Part shown: positions 34,416 through 46,301 of the stretch, piece by piece
Layout of the letters: every line of letters begins with the position of its first letter
How positions within the stretch are numbered: position 1 is the stretch's first letter
The notes under the pieces: model-generated
The model's input: the letters and a program-made list of their open reading frames with translations, nothing else
Told to the model about the DNA's origin: nothing
The model's database searches: none
Position numbers and translations under genes: made by a program
Assembly: GCF_030161235.1 (NCBI RefSeq)
Contig: NZ_BSPW01000001.1
Coordinates: forward strand, 1 to 64,000
Source of the DNA: Vibrio zhanjiangensis
Lineage (GTDB): Bacteria; Pseudomonadota; Gammaproteobacteria; Enterobacterales; Vibrionaceae
Reading direction: 5' to 3'
Length of the DNA stretch: 64,000 nt

Positions 34416-37400
34416 CCAAGTTTGTTGTAAGGTGGTCTAAGTGGCTTTCAGTTCTGGCCATGAGTTTGATACTGGTTGTTATTATTGGGTTATCTATTGT
34501 CCTATTTACCAATTCAGGGTTGAAACTGGTTGTTTGGGCTGCGGAAAAATCGCTTCCACAACTTAGGATTGACTCTTATTCTGGGGCTCTTTTTCCGCGT
34601 TTTACACTCAATAAAGTTGCCTTTAACGATCCAGCATTGAATTTGGATATTGACGCTCAGTCGATAACACTGGGTGTCGATATTTCATGTTTCATTGAGC
34701 CAAGCATTTGTGTGGATGACCTTAAGCTTGATGGAGTAAGGTTTTCTATGCCGGAGGTGCCATCATCTGATGACAGTCCAGCGGTCTCAGAGGATAGTGG
34801 TGATGCCAATATAGAATTACCGCTCCCGCTTCGAGTGAAACGTTTGGCTCTATCGGATGTGGATCTCAATATTCTTGGCTATCAATCGCAAATCGGTTCC
34901 TTTGTCTCTGAGCTGAGTTTTATAGGATCGCGTTTAAGCATAGAGAATACATCACTAACAAGCACTAAACTGACATTAGCTGAAGAAAAAGACACCGCAC
35001 AAGCTTCAACGACTCCCGTGACCAACAGTAAACACGATATTGAATTGCCAGATATCGTATTGCCATTACAAATTGAATTGTCTCGACTCGATATTAACGA
35101 TTTTACTTTGGTACAAGAAACACCAATTGTTGTCACTCATTTGGGGTTGGAGGCCCGAGCTGCAGGGTCTGAAATCAATATAAAGACTTTGCAACTTGAT
35201 ATGCCTCAATTGGAAGGGCAATTAAATGGCGCAGTCACCTTGGCAGAAGACTACCCAATTAGCTTGACTCTGGAAACCACAATCAAACAGCCTGTTGCCA
35301 AGGGACAAACCTTAAATCTTGTAGCATCGGGTAGTCTCTCAACGCTTTCCCTAGATGCAGAATTGGGTGGTCTAGCCAAAGGCAAAATAAAGGCGTTTAT
35401 CCAGCCATTGACTTCGGACGTTCCTTTTGAGTTGTCGTTGAGTGATGGGAAAGCGCAATGGCCTTTGCTTGGACAAGGGGATTATTGGGTTCTTGTTGAT
35501 AAGCTGAATGCTCAAGGCTCTTTGGATGGCTACAACATTGATTTCGCTTCCAGCCTTTCAGGTCAAGATATTCCAGATGCGCAATTGAACATTCTGGGTA
35601 GCGGTGACCAAAGCCAAGTGGTGTTGCAAACTCTGTCTTTGAAAACCTTGGGTGGAGAAGTGTCTGGTAAAGCGATGGCGAATTGGCAAACTCCGATCAA
35701 CTGGTCTGCAGATCTCTTATTGCGAGATATTCAGCCGGGATTGCAGTGGCATGAGGCGGAAGGGCGCCTAAGTGGTCATCTGACGACCACTGGTGGATTG
35801 ACCGAGCAAGGTGGCTGGCAGATTTCGCTCCCAGAGCTGGATATTGAGGGCATTGTTCGTGGCTATCCTATCAATCTTGATGGGCAGTTGTCGGCGTCTG
35901 ACCAAGATGGTTCTGGCGATGTTAAGCTTCTCACCTCTGGGGTGGTATTGTCTCATGGACCAAACTACGTAAAAGCGAGCGGTGTTATTGAACAAAATGC
36001 GGATATGCAGGTAACCGTGTCATTTCCTGATATGTCGCTATCAGTGCCGAACTTACGTGGCAATCTACAAGGTGATATTGCACTAAAGGGTGACCTACAT
36101 GAACCTAGAGTAAGCTTAGCGCTCAACGCTGGTGATGTTGGCTGGCAAAAAGACCTTACGGCTAAATCTATCGAACTGGTGGGAGAGTTATCACCTCTGG
36201 GCCAAATATCAGGCAATGCAAAGCTTTCGGTGCTTGGGGCGAACTATCAGAGTTATGCTATTGATCATGTTTGGCTAAAAACGGAAGGCAGCGAGCAGAA
36301 ACATACACTTAGTTTGGATGTGAAGTCGAATGTCGCCTCAACTAAACTGACCTTACACGGGGCTTTGCAGCGAGCCCCAGAGTTAGCTTGGCAAGGGGTG
36401 TTGGACGATATGTTTATCCAGTCCAAACAAGGCATTTGGACACTAAAAAAAGCCACATCGATTGGATTTTCAGCGCAATCTCAACAGGTCTTTGTTGCCG
36501 CTCATTGTTGGGGACAAGCTGGTGCATCGATTTGTTTAGATAAGGATATGAATGCGGGTAAAAGTGGTAAAGCTCAGATTTCAGTCACAGATTTAGACTT
36601 TAAACAATTCAATGCTTTTGTGCCTGAAAAAACAGAACTCGTTGGCGATATTAATCTCTCTGCCATGGCGAATTGGGCCCCCGACTCCCCGCCTCAATTA
36701 TCGCTTGATCTTAATATGACCCAAGGCAAAGTAATCGATCAAAATACCCATCCGATACATTTGGGATGGGAGAAGATTCAGCTAAATTCAGCCCTAGAAA
36801 ACAATACGTTGTCAGCAAATTGGTTGATTGATTTGAGTGATAATGGAGAGTTTACGGGTAAAGCTAAAGTCAAGAACGTCGTCGATAAAAAGAAATCAAT
36901 TCAGGGTGATATTCAACTGACCGAACTTAAATTGGACTTTCTTGAGCCGTTTTTGGGGGATTACAGTCAGTTTAAATCGACGCTGAATTCTAAATTGTCT
37001 TTCTCTGGCCCTATTATGAAACCTAAGATTCAGGGACAGTTTTTGCTTGATGAGCTCTTGCTTAAGGGGGACGTTAGCCCTATTGAGGTTGATTCGGGTA
37101 AGGTTGAAATCAATTTCTCTGGTTATGGTGCAAGTCTAACGGCTGCGATCAATACACCAGATGGTCAGTTGCAAGCCTCAGGTGATGCCGATTGGCGAGA
37201 TCTTAAAAATTGGCAGACCAATATGCGAGTGTTTGCCGATGAGCTTATGGTAGATATACCGCCGATGGTTAAGGTGAAAGTCATTCCTGATATGACGATA
37301 TCAGCATCTCCGAAACAAGCTCGTATCGACGGTACTATTTCTTTGCCTTGGGGGAAAGTCGTTGTGGAGGAGCTACCGCCCAGTGCGATCGGCGTGTCTA

Positions 37401-38170
37401 AAGATCAGGTGATCTTAAATGATCAGCTAGAGCCAGAGGATTCGCGTACTACTATTCCTTTTACCGTCGAAACCAACATCAACATAAGTATTGGTGATGA
37501 CTTCAAGCTATCCGCTTTTGGGCTTGAGGGTGAGTTATCTGGCAACTTAAATATCTCACAGCGAGATAAAGGGCCATTTGTCACTGGTGAGGTGAATATT
37601 ATCGATGGTTCTTATCGATCTTTTGGTCAAGACTTGTTGATTCAACAAGGAAAGATTTTGATGAATGGACCTGTTGATCAGCCATTTGTACAAATTACCG
37701 CAATACGTAACCCAGACAATACTCAGAATGGCTATACTGCTGGAATTAAGGTTATTGGTCCAGTCGACGAACCAAGTGTAACAATATTTTCTGAGCCCAG
37801 TTTACCGCAAGCGAATGCATTGTCTTATTTGTTGCGTGGTCGAGACATTGATGGAGAATCGGGAGGCAATACCGTGACCTCTACTTTAATTGGGCTTAGC
37901 TTAGCGAAAAGTGGTCACGTGGTCGGTGAAATAGGGGAAGCGTTTGGTGTCCAAGACTTGCAATTGGACACGGCTGGCTCGGGGGATGATTCTCAAGTCA
38001 CCGTGAGTGGTTATGTGTTCCCAGGTCTTCAAGTAAGGTATGGTGTGGGTATTTTTGACTCAGTTGGAGAGTTTACGGTTCGTTATCGTTTAATGCAGGA
38101 CCTTTATGTAGAGGCCGTTTCTGGGCTAGATAGTGCCGTCGATTTACTTTATCAGTTTGAATTCAACTAA
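34412..38170 (+). CDS. tamB: TamB AsmA-like periplasm-spanning protein
   Basis: 1252 residues, the usual size. A single N-terminal membrane helix (about 11-33, LSVLAMSLILVVIIGLSIVL) anchors it in the inner membrane; the rest is a long repetitive beta-taco groove, ending in the DUF490 domain (about 900-1252; NPDNTQNGYTAGIKVIGPVDEPSVTIFSEPSLPQ and ALSYLLRGRDI). It partners TamA. Internal frames show no disruption. Confidence 0.95.
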   Translation: MTKFVVRWSKWLSVLAMSLILVVIIGLSIVLFTNSGLKLVVWAAEKSLPQLRIDSYSGALFPRFTLNKVAFNDPALNLDIDAQSITLGVDISCFIEPSICVDDLKLDGVRFSMPEVPSSDDSPAVSEDSGDANIELPLPLRVKRLALSDVDLNILGYQSQIGSFVSELSFIGSRLSIENTSLTSTKLTLAEEKDTAQASTTPVTNSKHDIELPDIVLPLQIELSRLDINDFTLVQETPIVVTHLGLEARAAGSEINIKTLQLDMPQLEGQLNGAVTLAEDYPISLTLETTIKQPVAKGQTLNLVASGSLSTLSLDAELGGLAKGKIKAFIQPLTSDVPFELSLSDGKAQWPLLGQGDYWVLVDKLNAQGSLDGYNIDFASSLSGQDIPDAQLNILGSGDQSQVVLQTLSLKTLGGEVSGKAMANWQTPINWSADLLLRDIQPGLQWHEAEGRLSGHLTTTGGLTEQGGWQISLPELDIEGIVRGYPINLDGQLSASDQDGSGDVKLLTSGVVLSHGPNYVKASGVIEQNADMQVTVSFPDMSLSVPNLRGNLQGDIALKGDLHEPRVSLALNAGDVGWQKDLTAKSIELVGELSPLGQISGNAKLSVLGANYQSYAIDHVWLKTEGSEQKHTLSLDVKSNVASTKLTLHGALQRAPELAWQGVLDDMFIQSKQGIWTLKKATSIGFSAQSQQVFVAAHCWGQAGASICLDKDMNAGKSGKAQISVTDLDFKQFNAFVPEKTELVGDINLSAMANWAPDSPPQLSLDLNMTQGKVIDQNTHPIHLGWEKIQLNSALENNTLSANWLIDLSDNGEFTGKAKVKNVVDKKKSIQGDIQLTELKLDFLEPFLGDYSQFKSTLNSKLSFSGPIMKPKIQGQFLLDELLLKGDVSPIEVDSGKVEINFSGYGASLTAAINTPDGQLQASGDADWRDLKNWQTNMRVFADELMVDIPPMVKVKVIPDMTISASPKQARIDGTISLPWGKVVVEELPPSAIGVSKDQVILNDQLEPEDSRTTIPFTVETNINISIGDDFKLSAFGLEGELSGNLNISQRDKGPFVTGEVNIIDGSYRSFGQDLLIQQGKILMNGPVDQPFVQITAIRNPDNTQNGYTAGIKVIGPVDEPSVTIFSEPSLPQANALSYLLRGRDIDGESGGNTVTSTLIGLSLAKSGHVVGEIGEAFGVQDLQLDTAGSGDDSQVTVSGYVFPGLQVRYGVGIFDSVGEFTVRYRLMQDLYVEAVSGLDSAVDLLYQFEFN

Positions 38171-38189
38171 TTAAATAGTGAGATGCAGG

Positions 38190-38537
38190 ATGCAACATTT
38201 AGTTTTTGTGTATGGAACCCTAAGACAAGGTGAAAGAAACCATAATTATTTATTAGGGAATCAGTGCTTAGGCCACTGTGAAACCTTACCTCACTATGCT
38301 TTATATGATCTTGGTTCATATCCAGCGGTAATCGAAGGTCATGATTCCATTTTGGGTGAAGTTTACCTTATTGATGATCAAACGCTCAGTCATCTTGATC
38401 AATTAGAAGATGTTCCGGTTGAATATCGCCGAGAGCAGATTGAGACACCCTTTGGCCAAGCGTGGATTTACTTGTATCAAAACAGCAGTAAGCTCGATAC
38501 ATTGATTTCCTCGGGAGACTGGTGCCAAAGGGTCTAA
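38190..38537 (+). CDS. ytfP: YtfP-type gamma-glutamylcyclotransferase-fold protein
   Basis: 115 residues from the ATG at 38190 giving MQHLVFVYGTLRQGERNH; the GTG at 38178 is less likely. The YGTLR glycine-rich loop and a later glutamate (GEVYLIDDQTLSHLDQLED) are hallmarks of the AIG2/GGCT fold. The exact substrate of bacterial YtfP is not settled. It follows tamB by 19 bp, in the same order as in E. coli. Confidence 0.9.
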   Translation: MQHLVFVYGTLRQGERNHNYLLGNQCLGHCETLPHYALYDLGSYPAVIEGHDSILGEVYLIDDQTLSHLDQLEDVPVEYRREQIETPFGQAWIYLYQNSSKLDTLISSGDWCQRV

Positions 38538-38544
38538 TGGAATT

Positions 38545-38572
38545 AAAAAAGAGCCATAAGAGGCTCTTTTTT
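38545..38572. terminator. Bidirectional terminator ytfP/ppa
   Basis: Stem AAAAAAGAGCC/GGCTCTTTTTT (11 bp) with a 6-base loop between convergent ytfP and ppa, with T-runs on both strands. Confidence 0.92.
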
Positions 38573-38577
38573 AATCA

Positions 38578-39105
38578 TTATTTTTGTGCGCGTTGGTAAG
38601 ACTCTAGAATTTCTTTTCTTGCTGACTCTACATCTTCCCAGCCGTCTACTTTTACCCACTTACCGGATTCAAGTTCCTTGTATCGCTCAAAAAAGTGCGT
38701 GATTTGTGCTTTTAGCAGCTCTGGGAGATCGTTTACGTCCTGAATATGGTCGTATTCTTTAGAGAGCTTAGTGTGGGGTACGGCAACGACTTTCGCATCT
38801 TCGCCAGACTCATCAGTCATTTTTAGTACGCCAACGGGTCGGCAGCGAATGACAGATCCTGGCATCAGAGGGTATGGCGTTGGAACCAAAACATCGACCG
38901 GATCGCCATCAAGGGATAAGGTGTGGTTTACATAGCCATAATTACATGGATAGAACATGGGCGCAGACATAAAGCGGTCAACAAACACAGCGCCGGATTC
39001 TTTGTCTACTTCATATTTTATCGGATCTGCATTAGCAGGGATTTCAATGACGACATAGAGATCATCAGGAAGAGATTTACCTGCTGGTACCTTGTTTAAG
39101 CTCAT
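38578..39105 (-). CDS. ppa: Inorganic pyrophosphatase (family I)
   Basis: 175 residues, normal for the soluble hexameric enzyme that hydrolyses pyrophosphate. Visible are the substrate/metal motifs [25 protein letters not shown] and GDPVDVLV (metal-binding aspartates) and the lysine-rich [16 protein letters not shown]. It is a housekeeping gene with no operon partner. Confidence 0.97.
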   Translation of the reverse strand: MSLNKVPAGKSLPDDLYVVIEIPANADPIKYEVDKESGAVFVDRFMSAPMFYPCNYGYVNHTLSLDGDPVDVLVPTPYPLMPGSVIRCRPVGVLKMTDESGEDAKVVAVPHTKLSKEYDHIQDVNDLPELLKAQITHFFERYKELESGKWVKVDGWEDVESARKEILESYQRAQK

Positions 39106-39260
39106 TTGGGAAGTTCCTTGTTTGTATTGACTTTTTACTGCGAAATGTCGCTTGAAATCTTAAATAGCCTTCGGGCTATATAAGATCGCAATACCTTACT
39201 GCCAAACTTGGTTTTTTGTAAACTAGATAAGGCGAGATTTGGCTCAAGAAAATGTCAAAA

Positions 39261-39283
39261 AGGCGCTATTTAGCGCCTCTTTA
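39261..39283 (-). terminator. Terminator after fbp (minus strand)
   Basis: Stem AGGCGCT/AGCGCCT (7 bp) around a 4-base loop; on the minus strand it is followed by TTTTT. It lies directly downstream of the fbp stop codon. Confidence 0.8.
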
Positions 39284-39284
39284 T

Positions 39285-40965
<1,681 letters not shown>

Positions 40966-42699
40966 ATGAAAAGAATTTTTGACAATAAATTAAATATATT
41001 AAGCATTACTATTGGGGTAATTATCTCAATGAATGTACAAGCACAAAATACACCGGAATGGTCCATTTTGGATTCTGATAATGATGGTATTCCTAATTAT
41101 ATTGAATCTAATGGGTGTGATATTTCTATAGGTGGGGCTGATGGTACATTTGAGAGCCTTAGTGATGTAGCAAGGAGCGATGGTCATAATGGCGATGTTA
41201 CTGGAGGTGGTTGGGAAAATAATGGAGGTTCAGCAGACAGTATTTTAGCTCCGTTTGATGGTAGAAATGGTGTGCTTCTAGATAAAGCATCGCCAGATGG
41301 GGGAGTGCTCGCTAGTGGATGGGTTAGAAGTGATGCTGTTGAAGGTTTTTCCACAGAATTAAGTGGGCTTGAGGTAGGTGCTGAAATTCGTATATCGGCA
41401 TATCAAATTTTAATGACTGACTCTAGTCGACAAGGTGGGTGGAAAATAACGTTTGGTGACCAAACAGCAATTTCCCCTTTGACGACGTTTACCACAATGG
41501 AAGAGCAACAATGGGAGAAGTTTTCAATCACTTTTAAAGTAAAGAATGAGACAGAGAAGCTGAAGTTTGCTGTTTATTCCCCTAATGCAAGTAGCGCTAA
41601 TACATATATGGGAATTGATGGAATAATTCTAGATAAACAAGGTGATGATTGCATATTAGATACTGATAACGACGGCGTACCAGATTACCTAGATCTTGAC
41701 AGTGATAATGATGGTATTCCAGATGCTATCGAAGAGATCAACCTACCAGATCTGACAGGTAACGACTTAGACAGTGATGGTATTGATAACGCGATTGATG
41801 TGGATAGCACAGGAGGTACGGATACCAATGGAAATGGTGTGGACGACGCCTTTGAACCGATGAATTCAGATAATGATGGTACTCCCGATTATATTGATGT
41901 TGATAGCGACAATGACGGTATTCTTGATGCATTAGAGGAAGCTAATTTACCTGAGTTGACAGGCATAGATTCGGACTCTGACGGTATTGATGATGTGATT
42001 GATGTAGATCAAACAGCTGGCATGGATAATAACAGTAATGGTGTTGATGACTCTTTAGAAGTAACCGATACGGACATGGATGGGATACCTGACTACCGCG
42101 ATGCAGATAGTGACAATGATGGATTCCCAGACTCACTTGAAGACAGCCATAGCCCTGAGTTATCGGGTATAGATTTGGATGCTGATGGCATCGATGATGA
42201 ACTCGATGTTGACTATACCCAGGGTAATGATAGTAACGGCAATGGTGTGGATGACTCTCTGGAACCAACAGATAGCGATGGCGATGGTATAGCGGATTAT
42301 GTTGACCTTGATAGTGACAACGATGGGATTCCTGATGTAAACGAAAATACAGGTAAATCTGCGATATCAGGACTAGATAGCGATAATGATGGAATTGACG
42401 ATGCCATTGATGTAGACGTCACCTTGGGGAATGACTTCAATGGCGATGGTGTTGATGATGACATTTTCCCAATTGATACAGACAATGATGGCCGTCCTAA
42501 CTACCTTGATCTAGATAGTGATAATGATTCTTTACCGGATTCTGAAGAATTGTTGGCGGCAGACAATAGTGGAAATTATAAATTTATTAATAGTCCGAAT
42601 TCGCTAAATGGTATGCAGATAGCAGAGGTCGATGCGGGATCCTTTGGGCTAGCTTATTTGATGGTGTTATTTTTAGTAGGTTTAGGACGTAGAAAATGA
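40966..42699 (+). CDS. Secreted calcium-binding TSP3-repeat protein with GlyGly-CTERM-like tail
   Basis: 577 residues: signal peptide (to about residue 26, NVQA), an N-terminal beta-sandwich-like domain (about 50-225), then four to five repeats of about 70 residues (about 228-540) built from DSDNDGIPD-type calcium loops with an intervening LPELTGxDxDxDGIDD segment. The C-terminus has AGSFG, a hydrophobic helix (LAYLMVLFLVGL) and GRRK, resembling the GlyGly-CTERM sorting signal cleaved by rhombosortase after type II secretion. It overlaps the OmpA-like gene by 4 bases. A surface adhesin or matrix role is inferred only. Confidence 0.8.
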   Translation: MKRIFDNKLNILSITIGVIISMNVQAQNTPEWSILDSDNDGIPNYIESNGCDISIGGADGTFESLSDVARSDGHNGDVTGGGWENNGGSADSILAPFDGRNGVLLDKASPDGGVLASGWVRSDAVEGFSTELSGLEVGAEIRISAYQILMTDSSRQGGWKITFGDQTAISPLTTFTTMEEQQWEKFSITFKVKNETEKLKFAVYSPNASSANTYMGIDGIILDKQGDDCILDTDNDGVPDYLDLDSDNDGIPDAIEEINLPDLTGNDLDSDGIDNAIDVDSTGGTDTNGNGVDDAFEPMNSDNDGTPDYIDVDSDNDGILDALEEANLPELTGIDSDSDGIDDVIDVDQTAGMDNNSNGVDDSLEVTDTDMDGIPDYRDADSDNDGFPDSLEDSHSPELSGIDLDADGIDDELDVDYTQGNDSNGNGVDDSLEPTDSDGDGIADYVDLDSDNDGIPDVNENTGKSAISGLDSDNDGIDDAIDVDVTLGNDFNGDGVDDDIFPIDTDNDGRPNYLDLDSDNDSLPDSEELLAADNSGNYKFINSPNSLNGMQIAEVDAGSFGLAYLMVLFLVGLGRRK

Positions 42700-43775
42700 A
42701 CAAATGTATTCTTCTCACAATGTTAGCTGTGGCAAATATTATATCGATCGAGAAACTTCATGCTGAAGATATGAGCCAAAATTTTCTTTCTGATATCTAT
42801 ATTTTTGGCAAGGGGGCATATACCACCAGTGATTATAATAAATCGGATCTCGGGTCTTTCAATGGACAATACTTAGACATTACTGATACCGGATTCTCTT
42901 ATGGGTTTGGTGTCGGCTATAACTTAACCGAAAATTGGCACGCTGAGGTTGGTTATCTCAATTTATATGATTCACAGATAGTTGCAGCAGTTCCGGCAGG
43001 AACATCAGTTGAAAATGTAGAAAGTATTGCTCCCATAGAATCTGGAGATGGTTTAACTCTACAGCTAGGATATCGATACTTTCTAAGTCCTGATTGGACA
43101 TTGTCGGTGCGTGCTGGTGCGTTCTTTTGGGACGCTGACACTAATCATGAAGTTGTGGCAATTGAAAATAAAAGTGGTTCAGATAATAATACATCTTTGT
43201 ATTATTCGGCAGGCTTGGAATATATCATTAATTCGAGTTGGTCGTTAGAAACTATGATTGATAGGGTAGAGTTTAAAGAGTCACCAGCAACCTTGTTTGG
43301 GTTAAAAGTCAATTATCGCTTCGGCAATTCGCAAAGAACGGTATATACGGTTGATGGATTAAGTGTTGCTGAGGAACCCCAAGAAGAAGTCGCAGTAAAT
43401 GAGTCATCAGGTATATTCCGTCGTTGGGAGCACCACTCAGATTCTTTTGATACCAACAGTTTTGAGCTTAAAACTGATAACCTACCATGGTTCATAGAGT
43501 TAGTTGAAGTGATGGAGGCATATCCACAAGCGAAGGTCGAAATTGTTGGGCATACTGACGATTCGGGAGCTTCTGACTATAACTTAGGTCTATCAGAAAA
43601 ACGAGCTCAAGCTGTGGAAAAAAAGCTGTTGGAGGTAGGTATCAACTCTGAACGAATTATCGCCTATGGTGTGGGAGAAAGTGCCCCTAAATATCCAAAT
43701 AGCACAATTGAAGGCCGTAAGAAAAACCGCAGAGTAGAGATCATGATTCCTAAATTTGAGTACGCTGTGGAATAA
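42696..43775 (+). CDS. OmpA-like protein: beta-barrel plus peptidoglycan-binding domain
   Basis: 359 residues: signal peptide (to about 23, KLHA), an eight-strand OmpA-type barrel (about 30-215; GFGVGYNLTENWHAEVGYLNLY, LQLGYRYFLSPDWTLSVRAGAFFW), and a C-terminal OmpA_C domain (about 245-359) with VEIVGHTDDSGASDYNLGLSEKRAQAVEKKL and NRRVEIM. Coupled by ATGA overlap to the TSP3 protein, suggesting a shared surface role, perhaps with the TSP3 protein anchored near the barrel. TSP3-OmpA fusions are common, so this pair may be a split form of that arrangement. Confidence 0.88.
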   Translation: MNKCILLTMLAVANIISIEKLHAEDMSQNFLSDIYIFGKGAYTTSDYNKSDLGSFNGQYLDITDTGFSYGFGVGYNLTENWHAEVGYLNLYDSQIVAAVPAGTSVENVESIAPIESGDGLTLQLGYRYFLSPDWTLSVRAGAFFWDADTNHEVVAIENKSGSDNNTSLYYSAGLEYIINSSWSLETMIDRVEFKESPATLFGLKVNYRFGNSQRTVYTVDGLSVAEEPQEEVAVNESSGIFRRWEHHSDSFDTNSFELKTDNLPWFIELVEVMEAYPQAKVEIVGHTDDSGASDYNLGLSEKRAQAVEKKLLEVGINSERIIAYGVGESAPKYPNSTIEGRKKNRRVEIMIPKFEYAVE

Positions 43776-44103
43776 AAAGATAGAGGGTAGAGAGCTCAAA
43801 TATGGAAACTTGATGATCCTATCTATCCATAGTAGGAGCTGCAGCGGTCTTTCTATTAATGTTTCGCAGATTTACAGCTTCTTTCTTTTTTAATGAACCT
43901 CAGTCTTTGATGGCTGGGTTCTTTGAGTTTTTTAATCCAAATTAAACAATTGCAGCGACGCAAGCTTAGCGTTTATATCCTTCAGAAAGGTTTATCGGTT
44001 GATATTTGTGTGCTTTCAACCAAAACCTAACTTAAGATGCTCGCATTTATGCGTATAATCACCATAATATCGAGTCAGCTTTAACCTGAGGAGACGGTTT
44101 TAG
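43776..44103. other. Intergenic region with terminator, upstream of mpl
   Basis: A GC-poor gap holding a candidate terminator: GAACC-CAG pairs with CTGGGTTC (43895-43903 with 43914-43921, one bulged base), followed by a run of T after TTTGAG. The rest should hold the mpl promoter. No gene seen. Confidence 0.5.
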
Positions 44104-45453
44104 ATGCATATTCATATCTTGGGTATCTGTGGCACATTTATGGGCGGGGCCGCTGTGTTGGCACGTCAGCTAGGCCATAAAGTGACGGGCAGTGATACCA
44201 ATGTTTATCCTCCGATGAGCACCCTACTTGAGTCTCAAGGTATTGACATCATTGAAGGATTTGATCCTTCTCAGCTTGATCCTGCGCCTGATTTGGTCGT
44301 GATTGGCAATGCAATGAGCCGTGGTAACCCTTGCGTTGAACATGTACTTAACACCAATATGCGTTACACATCAGGCCCACAGTGGCTACAGGAGTTTCTT
44401 CTGCATGACCGCTGGGTGCTTGCGGTTTCTGGGACTCATGGCAAAACCACCACATCGAGTATGTTGGCTTGGATTCTTGAAGAGTGTGGCTACCAACCGG
44501 GCTTTTTAGTCGGAGGTGTACTGGGTAATTTTGGGGTTTCTGCTCGCTTGGGCGAAAGTATGTTTTTTGTCGTTGAAGCCGATGAATATGATAGCGCTTT
44601 TTTCGATAAACGTTCAAAGTTTGTCCACTATCACCCTAGAACTTTGATCATCAATAACCTTGAGTTCGATCATGCCGACATTTTCGATGATCTTGAAGCG
44701 ATTAAACGTCAATTCCATCATTTAGTTAGAACGGTCCCCAGTAATGGGCGTATTCTTGTGACGGAAAATGTTGAGATTGATGATGTGCTCGAACGAGGGT
44801 GTTGGAGTGAGAAAGAAGTGACGGGTCAACAAGGTGATTGGCGAGCCGAGAAGCTCGTCATTGATGGCTCTCAATTTAAAGTGTTTTTTAATGGTGTGGA
44901 ATCGGGAATCGTAAAATGGGATCTTGTGGGTGACCACAATATTGATAACGCCCTTATGGCGATTGCAGCCGCTCGCCATGTCGGAGTGGTGCCTGAATTG
45001 GCCTGCCATGCTTTGGCTAAATTTGTCAATACTCGTCGTAGGCTAGAGTTTAAAGGTGAAGTGAATCAGGTTTGTCTCTATGACGATTTTGCTCATCATC
45101 CTACCGCCATTGAGCTGACTCTTAATGGATTACGTAATAAGGTTGGCAGTAAGCGAATTTTTGCAGTACTTGAGCCACGTAGTGCGACGATGAAAAAAGG
45201 CGTGCACAAAGACACCTTGGCTAAGTCACTTCATCATGCTGATGCTGTTTTTCTCTATCAGCCAGACAATATTGATTGGTCCGTTGGTGACATCGCCATG
45301 CAATGTAAGCAGCCTGCGTATAGCGCAAATTGCGTTGACACTTTAGTTGAAATGGTACGCGAGCAAGTTAAGCCGGGCGATCAAATTTTGGTGATGAGTA
45401 ATGGTGGATTTGATGGTATACAAGATAAGCTTCTTGCAAAACTTGCCGAATAA
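44104..45453 (+). CDS. mpl: Murein peptide ligase Mpl
   Basis: 449 residues. Ligates recycled L-Ala-gamma-D-Glu-meso-DAP tripeptide to UDP-MurNAc, returning it to peptidoglycan synthesis. The Mur-ligase N-terminal fold (HILGICGTFMGGAAVLARQLGHKVTGSD), ATP loop GTHGKTTTSSM (about 108-118) and the central NNLEFDHADIF motif are all clear. A GAGGAG-like ribosome-binding site precedes the start. Followed 14 bp later by ubiX, probably as an operon. Confidence 0.96.
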   Translation: MHIHILGICGTFMGGAAVLARQLGHKVTGSDTNVYPPMSTLLESQGIDIIEGFDPSQLDPAPDLVVIGNAMSRGNPCVEHVLNTNMRYTSGPQWLQEFLLHDRWVLAVSGTHGKTTTSSMLAWILEECGYQPGFLVGGVLGNFGVSARLGESMFFVVEADEYDSAFFDKRSKFVHYHPRTLIINNLEFDHADIFDDLEAIKRQFHHLVRTVPSNGRILVTENVEIDDVLERGCWSEKEVTGQQGDWRAEKLVIDGSQFKVFFNGVESGIVKWDLVGDHNIDNALMAIAAARHVGVVPELACHALAKFVNTRRRLEFKGEVNQVCLYDDFAHHPTAIELTLNGLRNKVGSKRIFAVLEPRSATMKKGVHKDTLAKSLHHADAVFLYQPDNIDWSVGDIAMQCKQPAYSANCVDTLVEMVREQVKPGDQILVMSNGGFDGIQDKLLAKLAE

Positions 45454-45467
45454 GCGAATAGAGTCGT

Positions 45468-46106
45468 ATGAGTAAAACAAACAACAAAGCAATCACACTC
45501 GCTTTCACAGGGGCTTCAGGAGCGCCATACGGCCTGAAATTGCTAGAGTGTTTATTGGCCGCCAATTATCAGGTGCATTTGCTGATTTCTTCAGCCGCAA
45601 GAGTTGTGCTTGCCACCGAGCATGACATGAAGTTGCCCGCAAATCCTCAAACGGCTCAGCAGATATTGGTGGAGCATCTTGGTTGCGACGCTGAGCTGTT
45701 ACATGTGTATGGGAAAGACGATTGGTTCTCTCCGGTTGCGTCAGGATCGGCCGCTCCTAAGCAGATGGTCATATGCCCATGCTCTGCAGGTAGCCTTGCT
45801 GCGATTGCTCACGGTATTTCCGACAACCTTATCGAGAGAGCGGCTGATGTTGTGATAAAAGAGCGTGGTCAACTGGTGTTGGTTGTGCGGGAAACTCCTT
45901 TCTCGACTTTGCATCTAGAAAACATGTTAAAGCTTTCACAAGTGGGTGTAACGATTATGCCCGCGGCTCCGGGTTTTTATCATCAGCCCACATCAATTGA
46001 CGATCTCGTTAATTTTATGGTGGCTAGGATTTTGGACCATTTGGGAATAGAGCAAAAAATAGTCCCGCGCTGGGGATACGACTCCAGAGCAACGGATGCT
46101 AGATAA
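45468..46106 (+). CDS. ubiX: Flavin prenyltransferase UbiX
   Basis: 212 residues. Makes prenylated FMN, the cofactor of the ubiquinone-pathway decarboxylase UbiD. The FMN-binding opening [16 protein letters not shown] and the motifs [45 protein letters not shown] are conserved. It is close behind mpl. Confidence 0.95.
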   Translation: MSKTNNKAITLAFTGASGAPYGLKLLECLLAANYQVHLLISSAARVVLATEHDMKLPANPQTAQQILVEHLGCDAELLHVYGKDDWFSPVASGSAAPKQMVICPCSAGSLAAIAHGISDNLIERAADVVIKERGQLVLVVRETPFSTLHLENMLKLSQVGVTIMPAAPGFYHQPTSIDDLVNFMVARILDHLGIEQKIVPRWGYDSRATDAR

Positions 46107-46137
46107 TTCATAAAATAACAATTACAATTCGGTCAAC

Positions 46138-46243
46138 ACTCAACGGGGAGCTGACTGTCACGGCACATGACAGGGCTGAGATTAGGCGTTGCCTAGGACC
46201 CGTATTACCTGAACCAGATAATACTGGCGTAGGAATTGGGTCA
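46138..46243 (+). ncRNA. TPP riboswitch (THI element)
   Basis: The conserved blocks are present in order: ACGGGGAGC, GGCTGAGA, GACCCGT, ACCTGAACCAGATAATACTGG and GCGTAGGAA. It precedes thiB by about 60 bases. Binding of thiamine pyrophosphate would reduce expression of the thiamine transporter; the ribosome-binding site of thiB (AAGGAG) lies shortly after, consistent with translational control. Confidence 0.96.
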
Positions 46244-46301
46244 AAACATTTACAATGAATGTTCGCTCAAGCCTGTGCCGCTCAATCAAGGAGAGCGAGC
46301 A

